The notes beneath the pieces were generated by a model. The model did no database searches, was not told the DNA's origin, and saw nothing but the letters and a program-made list of their open reading frames with translations. This document shows, piece by piece, positions 1 through 5,771 of a stretch of DNA of 10,165 nt (position 1 is its first letter; each line of letters opens with the position of its first letter). The DNA is taken from contig JAKJDB010000048.1 of assembly GCA_022706175.1 (NCBI GenBank), positions 1 to 10,165 on the forward strand, given 5' to 3'. Source of the DNA: Candidatus Zhuqueibacterota bacterium (GTDB lineage Bacteria > KSB1 > UBA2214). A program made the translations under genes and the position numbers.

Positions 1-494
1 CCCTCCAGCCGCAACAGCGCCTGCTTGATGTGCAGACCGCCGCTGAATCCGCCCAACCGGCCGTTGCCCGCCACCACGCGATGACAGGGGATGATGACCG
101 GAAGCGGATTGGCGGCGTTGGCCGTACCGACCGCACGGCTGGCGCCGGGTTTGCCGATCCTCTGGGCCAGCTGGCCATAGGTGATGGTCTGACCATATGG
201 AATCCGGCGCAGGGCTGACCAGACCACCTGCTGAAATTCCGTTCCGGATGAGACGTCCAACGTTATTTTCCAGTTCACCTGCTTGCCGGAGAAATAGACA
301 TCCAGCTGCCGGCGCACCTCGTCGAAAGCACCCTCGTCCTTGACCAGATGGACGGCCGGCGGCAGTGCGGTGAGGAATCGGTTCTCTTCGCCCGGGCGGA
401 CGAATTCGATGCGGAACAATCCCTGATCAGAGGCTACCAACATCAGATTGGCCGGATCCCAGGTGTACAGGCAGTAGGATAACTGTTGCGGCAT
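1..494 (-). CDS. ogt: O6-alkylguanine-DNA alkyltransferase (methylated-DNA--[protein]-cysteine S-methyltransferase), C-terminus cut by window edge
   Basis: This suicide repair protein moves the alkyl group from O6-alkylguanine (and O4-alkylthymine) in DNA to its own active-site cysteine, in the cytoplasm. I translated it by hand. The N-terminal RNase H-like region spans about residues 1-80. The helix-turn-helix region includes IPYGQTITYGQLA at about 98-110, followed by the arginine-finger stretch SRAVGTANAANP at 119-130. The active-site motif PCHRV has its nucleophile at Cys137, followed by GNGRLGGFSGG. The frame is open at base 1 after 164 full codons; family members are about 165-175 residues, so only a few residues are missing. 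The start ATG at 494-492 is set by AAGGAGG five bases upstream. It lacks the Ada-type N-terminal domain, so it is an Ogt-like stand-alone form. It has its own promoter and is cut off from the receptor operon by a terminator. The family assignment is secure; ogt and mgmt are used interchangeably. Confidence 0.96.
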   Translation of the reverse strand, partial: MPQQLSYCLYTWDPANLMLVASDQGLFRIEFVRPGEENRFLTALPPAVHLVKDEGAFDEVRRQLDVYFSGKQVNWKITLDVSSGTEFQQVVWSALRRIPYGQTITYGQLAQRIGKPGASRAVGTANAANPLPVIIPCHRVVAGNGRLGGFSGGLHIKQALLRLE

Positions 495-499
495 TCCTC

Positions 500-506
500 C
501 CTCCTT
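500..506 (-). promoter_or_regulatory. Shine-Dalgarno site of the alkyltransferase gene
   Basis: On the minus strand AAGGAGG lies five bases before the ATG at 494. It decides the start codon. Together with the equally strong site before the 904-residue receptor, it argues that this organism uses Shine-Dalgarno pairing, which most Bacteroidota do not do strongly. Confidence 0.85.
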
Positions 507-526
507 TTCCCCGCAAAAATATTAAA

Positions 527-555
527 AAGTTATCACGATTTGCGGTGAATGTCAA
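527..555 (-). promoter_or_regulatory. Sigma-70-like promoter of the alkyltransferase gene
   Basis: Reading the minus strand, a perfect -35 box TTGACA (555-550) is followed by a 17-base spacer and a -10 box TAACTT (532-527). TG one base upstream of the -10 box gives an extended -10 element. The expected transcription start is near base 520, leaving a leader of about 26 nt that holds the ribosome binding site. The -35 box and spacing are ideal; the -10 matches the consensus at only three of six positions, so TG may compensate. It sits downstream of the receptor terminator, giving the repair gene independent transcription. I saw no obvious Ada-box-like operator. Confidence 0.7.
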
Positions 556-627
556 GGACTAAATCGCGGCCTGCCGGCGCCGAAAGCATCCGCAGAGAAA
601 AACCGGCAAACAGCACGTGCCCAAGAG

Positions 628-656
628 AAAAAAAAAGCCCCCATGGCTGGGGGCTT
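628..656 (-). terminator. Intrinsic terminator of the receptor operon
   Basis: In the minus-strand transcript the stem AAGCCCCC (656-649) pairs with GGGGGCUU (642-635) around the loop AGCCAU, followed directly by a run of U (636-628). It begins about 18 bases after the stop codon of the 904-residue receptor. A T-run follows only in the minus direction, so it is one-way. A wider inverted repeat, GCCCAAG/CTTGGGC (660-654 and 625-619), encloses the U-run. Confidence 0.93.
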
Positions 657-673
657 GGGCAGAAATACTAAAA

Positions 674-3388
674 CTAGTAGCTGACCTGGAGGCCCAGGTT
701 GAAATTGCGCGGCAGGCCCATCCAGACCTCGGCGTCATCCGCCGCATGGGTCTTGGGACCAAAAGAGCTGTAGCTGCTGTTGTCCACCGCGTCCTGAATA
801 TAAAGCTCATCCAGCAGGTTGAAGCAGTGGGCGAACACCTGCATTTTAGCCCTGCCGACCTGAACCGGCAGCGTGTAGGCTGCGTGCAGGTCGAGGAGCG
901 TATAGTTCGGGGCTCTCCAGCTCTGAGTGCGATCGTCCGCGTTGGTGCGTCCGAACGGATCCCAGGAGGAAAAGTGATCGCGATAATGACGGGCCGAGAT
1001 TTCAAGGGTCATGCCGTTCAGCGGAAAGAGGCTGGCGCTGAGGGCGAGCATCTTTTGCGGCTGATCGCCGACCTTGAGGCCGTCGACGTAGAAATTGTAG
1101 CTCTTGTCGGTCTCCACGCCGCCGGAGTAATCCTTATAATAGCCGCTGACGTCGCTGGTGTTGGTCCAATCGCCGAGGCTGACCGTTCCATCGAGGCGTG
1201 CCTGTTTGACGGGCTGGTAGGCCAGTTCCACCTCGACGCCCTGATGCAGCTGATCCATGCCGGTGACAAAAACAATGGACTCGTCGCCGTTGGCATCGAT
1301 GATGGAATAGGATTTGGCGCGGTCCATCCAGCTGGTGCGATAGATGTTCACCTTGCCGACCAGCTGATTGGTGAGCAGGCGCATGTTGACGCCGGCTTCC
1401 ATGGAAAAGAATTTTTCATTGACCGGCGCTGCGGCCAGAGACGAGGTGACGTCGCTGATGACGTTGTCGAAAATCGGCACTTTGGAAACGTGGCCGATGT
1501 TGGCGTAGATATCCATGCTCTCGGTGGCGCGATAGCTGGCGCCGCCTTTAATCTGCGCGCCGCCGATCCAAGCGCTCTCCAGATAGAGCTCTTTGCCGGT
1601 CTCGTCTTTTTTGAAATGATTGGTGTGATCGTACTTGATGGTCGACCAACCGGCCATGGCGTAGGTGCTGATCTTGTTCAGCGTGTACTCCACCTGACCG
1701 AAGCAGCCCACCCAGTTGACGTTGTTGGTGAAATCATAGTCGATCTTGTCGCCCAACTTGCGTTGCGTCTGTTCGGCGGTCCAAAAGTCGCTGCGCGGAC
1801 TGACCTTGTCGGCCTTGAGATCGACATAGTAGGCGCCGCCGAGCATGTCGCGGATTTCGCGGAAATGATCGATGGACGCAGTACGCCAATCGACGCCGAT
1901 CGCGCTCTTGAGGTTTTTACTGAACTCATAATTGAGTTTGGAGATGGCGCCGAAGGCATTCTGGTTGTTGGTGCTGTTGCGCAGCACCCCCACCGCACCG
2001 GTGGTGCTGGCCTGGTTTTTGGCGATGGTCGCGTTCCAATCTCTGGGATTGGGGAATTGAGTCTTGTCGCTGGTCACTGATCCATAGGTGCCGGAGCCGC
2101 CGCCGCGGCCGCCGGCGTAATAGGCCACCGAGTAGAGGCCCGCTTTTTCACTGAGCTTGGAGTACCAGTTCAGGTTCACGATCGGCTTGTGATAATAGTT
2201 TTCCCGTTCATAGAGCACATCCGAGGTCTGGCGATCGTGCGTTTTTCCGTTCCAGTACTGTTTGCCGGCATAGGTCGGGCTGACGGCGTTCCAGTTCTGA
2301 TTGTACTTGACGCCCGAGGGGGACTCGACATATTTGTCGGCCGCCGCGGGATCATATCCCTCGAGGCCCAGGGCGAATGCTCTGTTGAAAACGCCGATGT
2401 TCTGTTTGTTGGTGTTCTGGCCGTGCATCTGCGGAGCGCCCATGGCATACAGCTCGAGACGGTTGTTGGCGTTGACGTTGTACGCCGCCCCCAAATAGTA
2501 CGCCCAGGCGTCGGTATAGGTCGCGTCGACGATGCCGTCGCCGGTTTTACGCACCACTGTTCCATTGACGGAGAACTTGCCGTTGAGCAAGCCGCTGGCG
2601 GCGCTGACCGTGGTCTTGAGAAAACCGCCGCTGCCGATCTCCTGCCGCGCGATGAGGCCGGCGGATTGTGCGGTGGGATCGGTGATGATGTTCATCGTGC
2701 CGCCGATGGAGGGGGTGGCCAAATTAACGGCGCTGAGGCCGCGCTGCAGCTGAATCGACGAGGTGGCGTCGGAAACGCCGTCCCAGTTGGACCAGTACAC
2801 CCAACCGTTCTCCATGTCATTGATCGGCACACCGTTGATCATGATGGCCACGTTGCGCTGATCAAAACCGCGGATGTTCATGCGGGCATCCCCCGCGCCG
2901 CCGCCCGAAGAGGTGGCGTACACGCTCGGCGCAGTGGTGAGCACCAGCGGAATGTCGCGGGAACCCAGTCTTTGCACCATCTCTTGTTTTTGAATGTTGG
3001 TGAACGCCACCGGAGTCTCGCGCTCCTTGGCGCGGTCGGCAAAAACGCTGATGCCCTTGGTGATGATCATCGTCGGCGTCAGTGCAAAATCAACGACCGT
3101 CGTTTTTCCCGCGGTGACCGCGGCTGATCCCTCGGCGGTCTGATAACCGATAAAAGTGACTCTTAACTGATGACTGCCGGCTGGCACGCCTGTGATCGTG
3201 TAATTCCCGCGCACATCCGTCACCGCCCCCAGTGTGGTGCCGGTTACCTGCACGTTAGCCCCGATCATCTCCTGCTTCATGGTGGCGTCGATCACTCGAC
3301 CGACGATTTTGCCTGTCTGTGCGTACGAGTCGGCGGCGAATATAAACAACAGGCACAGCGCTCCCGCCACCTTGAAAATTTTTTTCAT
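674..3388 (-). CDS. TonB-dependent outer-membrane receptor with CarboxypepD_reg-like domain (904 aa)
   Basis: This is an outer-membrane, TonB-energised receptor for an unidentified ligand. The signal peptide covers residues 1-23, with likely cleavage after SYA. A carboxypeptidase-regulatory-like beta-sandwich follows at about 27-105 (GKIVGRVIDA, then GNYTITGVPAG and FIGYQT). The plug domain lies at about 120-237, marked by ETPVAFTNI at 124-132, GDARMNIRGFDQRNVAIMING at 166-186 with the following DMENGWVYWSNW, and SIGGTMNII at 227-235. The remaining roughly 665 residues fit a 22-strand barrel and end in an aromatic residue (VSY). The NIRGFDQRN/NDMENGWVYWSNW signature recalls a receptor subfamily widespread in the FCB group without a SusD partner. 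AAAGGAGG four bases upstream fixes the ATG at 3388. It lies 117 bp after the propeller lipoprotein gene, with a possible attenuator between them, and is the last gene before the terminator. The ligand cannot be read from the sequence. Confidence 0.93.
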   Translation of the reverse strand: MKKIFKVAGALCLLFIFAADSYAQTGKIVGRVIDATMKQEMIGANVQVTGTTLGAVTDVRGNYTITGVPAGSHQLRVTFIGYQTAEGSAAVTAGKTTVVDFALTPTMIITKGISVFADRAKERETPVAFTNIQKQEMVQRLGSRDIPLVLTTAPSVYATSSGGGAGDARMNIRGFDQRNVAIMINGVPINDMENGWVYWSNWDGVSDATSSIQLQRGLSAVNLATPSIGGTMNIITDPTAQSAGLIARQEIGSGGFLKTTVSAASGLLNGKFSVNGTVVRKTGDGIVDATYTDAWAYYLGAAYNVNANNRLELYAMGAPQMHGQNTNKQNIGVFNRAFALGLEGYDPAAADKYVESPSGVKYNQNWNAVSPTYAGKQYWNGKTHDRQTSDVLYERENYYHKPIVNLNWYSKLSEKAGLYSVAYYAGGRGGGSGTYGSVTSDKTQFPNPRDWNATIAKNQASTTGAVGVLRNSTNNQNAFGAISKLNYEFSKNLKSAIGVDWRTASIDHFREIRDMLGGAYYVDLKADKVSPRSDFWTAEQTQRKLGDKIDYDFTNNVNWVGCFGQVEYTLNKISTYAMAGWSTIKYDHTNHFKKDETGKELYLESAWIGGAQIKGGASYRATESMDIYANIGHVSKVPIFDNVISDVTSSLAAAPVNEKFFSMEAGVNMRLLTNQLVGKVNIYRTSWMDRAKSYSIIDANGDESIVFVTGMDQLHQGVEVELAYQPVKQARLDGTVSLGDWTNTSDVSGYYKDYSGGVETDKSYNFYVDGLKVGDQPQKMLALSASLFPLNGMTLEISARHYRDHFSSWDPFGRTNADDRTQSWRAPNYTLLDLHAAYTLPVQVGRAKMQVFAHCFNLLDELYIQDAVDNSSYSSFGPKTHAADDAEVWMGLPRNFNLGLQVSY

Positions 3389-3392
3389 AACT

Positions 3393-3400
3393 CCTCCTTT
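3393..3400 (-). promoter_or_regulatory. Strong Shine-Dalgarno site of the 904-residue receptor
   Basis: AAAGGAGG on the minus strand ends four bases before the ATG at 3388. It is the strongest ribosome binding site in the receptor cluster; the genes upstream have weak or no sites and appear to rely on translational coupling. This suggests the second receptor is translated independently, perhaps to a higher level. Confidence 0.8.
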
Positions 3401-3412
3401 AGTGATGTTTTC

Positions 3413-3440
3413 AAAAAAGCGAACAGTTGCCCAACCGTCC
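3413..3440 (-). terminator. Possible intrinsic terminator or attenuator between operon body and second receptor
   Basis: In the minus-strand RNA, GGACGGUU (3440-3433) pairs with AACUGUUC (3428-3421) around a GGGC loop, then GC and six U (3418-3413). The eight-pair stem holds two G.U pairs. On the plus strand those become A.C mismatches, so the structure and its U-run work only in the direction of the genes. It sits 12 bases before the receptor's ribosome binding site. The stem is weak, so partial readthrough is more likely than full termination. It could also be chance. Confidence 0.4.
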
Positions 3441-3505
3441 CTTTACTCTATTCTATGCGCGTACTCTGATGGGTGCTCTTCGGGCCTCCTTTCCTGTCTT
3501 GATTA

Positions 3506-4744
3506 TCAAGGCTGTTTATCATCATACGGCAGATCGGATTCCGAAATGGAATATTGAAACCGGCGGATGCACCGGGCGCCGCGTTCGACCACATAGACGA
3601 CCTGATCGCTGACCAGCAGCCCCTTTCCCTCTTGAAAATGAGCCAGGGCCAGACCCTTTTTTCCCAGACTGAGCATCTGCCCGGCTTTACTCCCCGAGTT
3701 GGCGAACTTGGTGACCGCGCCGGTAGCGCTGTCAAGGACAAAAATATGGTTCGATCCGTCCAACGCCACATCAGAGGGCGCGACGAACCGCTCGAGATCC
3801 ATGATCGCGTGTTGATAGAGCACATAGCGCGGTGTAAAAGTGGCGGCGCTCAACTTTTGCACGCGAAAATTGCCGCCCAATTGGGTGAAATAGAGGTTTT
3901 CATCGCTGTCGGTGGTGATGGCCCAGGGATCATCCACAGTGCCTGATCCGGAGCCGTAAACCGCCACGATCTTTTGCATCACGGCCTTGTAGCCGAACAG
4001 CACACTCCGGTCTTTTCCTTTGAACGCCAGATTCGGCATCAGCACCAGTTGCAGAATCCGGTCGGTGTGGGATTCCGTCAGGTAGACCGTCTCTTCGCCG
4101 TATTTGCCCGCGGCGACGCCGTTAAACTGCGCCGCCGCGTCCTCATCCTGGTACGCCGGATAGATCCTGCGTGCAGAGGCGATGCGCTCCGGATCGTTGT
4201 GAAAGAGGTAGCGGCGCAGCAATAATGAGGATCCTCCTGCGGCGACGCGCTGCGACCATTCTTCGAGAGTCAGCTGAACGGTTTCATTTTTCACCCGGTC
4301 GAAATAGATGCCCGAGTCCGCCACCGAATCGATCGGCAGGCGATTCAAGAATTGATTCCAGATATAAAGCGTGCGCGTGCCGTTGACGATGAACAGATTC
4401 AGCTTGCTGTCCATGGCCAGCGCGCGCGGCTTGGGCACGGCGTCCAGCGCATTCTGGCCGAAATCGCCAAGAATGCGTCCGGCCTTGCTCAAAGCATAAA
4501 TCCGGTCTGCGCCTTCATCCGCCAGATAGAGCGTGCCGTCGGCGCTGATGGCCAAATCTCCCGGGGCCTGCAGCGGAACGCCCAGATACGCAGGGTCCCA
4601 TTGCGGCTTGAGCTCCACGTAGCTGGTGTCGTTGGCGCCGAAGGAAAGGCTGCCCGTGGCCGGGCTCGGCAGCGGCATCTTGTATTCGCTGCACCCCAGG
4701 GCGGTCACCAGCGCGGCGACGACGATGTACTGTGTGCGCTTCAT
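3506..4744 (-). CDS. Lipoprotein with NHL-type beta-propeller repeats (412 aa)
   Basis: This is a predicted outer-membrane or surface lipoprotein. A short basic N-terminus and hydrophobic segment lead to the lipobox TALGC with the lipidated residue at Cys18; Ser at +2 does not suggest inner-membrane retention by the E. coli rule. The rest shows about six degenerate beta-propeller blades of the NHL/SMP-30 type: PGDLAISADGTLYLADE (61-77), PRALAMDSKLNLFIVN (106-121), NGVAAGKYGEETVYLTE (208-224), DPWAITTDSDENLYFTQ (272-288), PSDVALDGSNHIFVLDS (323-339) and a last strand set near 363-395. An inserted segment with charged helices (about 140-205) breaks the repeat. No catalytic residues are evident; NHL propellers mostly bind proteins or ligands. 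Its ATG overlaps the upstream stop in TAATG and has no clear ribosome binding site, so it is probably translationally coupled to the PorV-like gene. The fold is likely; the role is unknown. Confidence 0.88.
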   Translation of the reverse strand: MKRTQYIVVAALVTALGCSEYKMPLPSPATGSLSFGANDTSYVELKPQWDPAYLGVPLQAPGDLAISADGTLYLADEGADRIYALSKAGRILGDFGQNALDAVPKPRALAMDSKLNLFIVNGTRTLYIWNQFLNRLPIDSVADSGIYFDRVKNETVQLTLEEWSQRVAAGGSSLLLRRYLFHNDPERIASARRIYPAYQDEDAAAQFNGVAAGKYGEETVYLTESHTDRILQLVLMPNLAFKGKDRSVLFGYKAVMQKIVAVYGSGSGTVDDPWAITTDSDENLYFTQLGGNFRVQKLSAATFTPRYVLYQHAIMDLERFVAPSDVALDGSNHIFVLDSATGAVTKFANSGSKAGQMLSLGKKGLALAHFQEGKGLLVSDQVVYVVERGARCIRRFQYSISESDLPYDDKQP

Positions 4745-5766
4745 TAAAATTCAAATCCAAAAGTGAATTGCTGCGTCATGGTCAAATGGGTATAGTCCGC
4801 ATAGGCGTAATCGATCTTGAGGTGCACTCCCTTGAGGATGAACTTGGCGCCGGCGCCGAACGTCCAGTGGTTCTCGCCCGAGCCGGCGCGATAGCCGCCA
4901 CGAAACGCAAACAACGAGTGAAAGCGGTATTCACCGCCCATGATAAAATTTTCCTGATCGTCCATGGGATGGTTCATCTGCACCGTCGCGGTGACCCGAT
5001 GGGCGTCCGCCTGATACACGTCCATGGCCGCGCCCAAGGTGAAGAGCGTCGGCGGCGAAAACGCCTGATAGGAGGTGATCGTGCTGCCGCTGGTTTTTGT
5101 GCGCAGATAGGTTCCGGCCGGCCGCATGTCGTTGCCGAAATTGCGCAGGGCAGCGGCCAGGCGCAGGGTTTTGTAGCCTGTCCAGTAAAAAGTGCCCATA
5201 TCCAGCAGCAGGCCGCCCATGCGCAGGCCGGCCAACTCCTCGCCCGCATATTTGACCGTGACGCCGAAAGAAAAACGGTCCGTCATTTTGAGCGAAGCGC
5301 TCAGCCCTGCCACCCAGTCGTGATAGGAAAAATAGTCGCCGTTGCCGTAGGGATGATACTCTGTGGTCACCGGCATGTCGGCAAAATGGAGATAGCCGGC
5401 AAAAGCGCCCAGGCTCAGATTCCGCGTCAGCTGATGCACATAGCCGAGATACTCGTAATCGACGTCCACCAGCCAATCGGCATGCGAAACGACCAGTTCG
5501 TTACGGCCGATCTGCACCAGGCCGGCGGGATTCCAATAGGTTGCAGAGGCGTCGTTGGCCATGGCCACATAGGCTCCAGCCATGGAAACCGCGCGGGCGC
5601 CGACGCCGATCTTGAGAAACGTCATGGAGGCGGTGCCGGCGCGCTGCTCGCCCAGCCGGGGAAAAAGCCCCTGGCCGTCCGCCGGCCGACCGAAAAACAG
5701 CACGGCGGTCAACACTACGGCGTAACGCAATGCCTTATCCAGACTATGTCGCTTCCTTCCTGCCAT
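4744..5766 (-). CDS. PorV/PorQ-family outer-membrane beta-barrel protein (340 aa)
   Basis: This is a FadL-like outer-membrane barrel of the PorV/PorQ (UPF0164-like) group. The N-terminus has a basic stretch, a hydrophobic segment (about 14-26) and probable cleavage near ADG|Q at residue 31. The family hallmark is clear at 52-82: KIGVGARAVSMAGAYVAMAN followed by DASATYWNPAGL. Alternating amphipathic strands follow to the C-terminal FTFGFEF, ending in Phe as expected for recognition by the BAM insertion machinery. In Bacteroidota PorV carries cargo in type IX secretion, but many FCB paralogues have no known secretion role, and no type IX core gene or C-terminal sorting domain is visible here. 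It lies 5 bp after the 911-residue receptor, with only a weak AAGG 11 bases upstream, and overlaps the next start by 1 bp. Family call secure; function open. Confidence 0.9.
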   Translation of the reverse strand: MAGRKRHSLDKALRYAVVLTAVLFFGRPADGQGLFPRLGEQRAGTASMTFLKIGVGARAVSMAGAYVAMANDASATYWNPAGLVQIGRNELVVSHADWLVDVDYEYLGYVHQLTRNLSLGAFAGYLHFADMPVTTEYHPYGNGDYFSYHDWVAGLSASLKMTDRFSFGVTVKYAGEELAGLRMGGLLLDMGTFYWTGYKTLRLAAALRNFGNDMRPAGTYLRTKTSGSTITSYQAFSPPTLFTLGAAMDVYQADAHRVTATVQMNHPMDDQENFIMGGEYRFHSLFAFRGGYRAGSGENHWTFGAGAKFILKGVHLKIDYAYADYTHLTMTQQFTFGFEF

Positions 5767-5771
5767 TGTGA

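Noticed and set aside
617..2080. 487-codon plus-strand open frame opposite the 904-residue receptor
   Set aside because: It starts across the terminator hairpin, has no recognisable domain and lies fully antisense to a receptor with clear family motifs. Such frames arise from GC-biased codon use.
2189..3127. 312-codon plus-strand open frame
   Set aside because: It is antisense to the plug and barrel of the same receptor, with low-complexity composition and no ribosome site or family signature.
4744..5766. PorV-like gene taken as proof of a type IX secretion locus
   Set aside because: The PorV/PorQ family is broad in FCB bacteria. No translocon gene and no C-terminal sorting domain are visible in the window.
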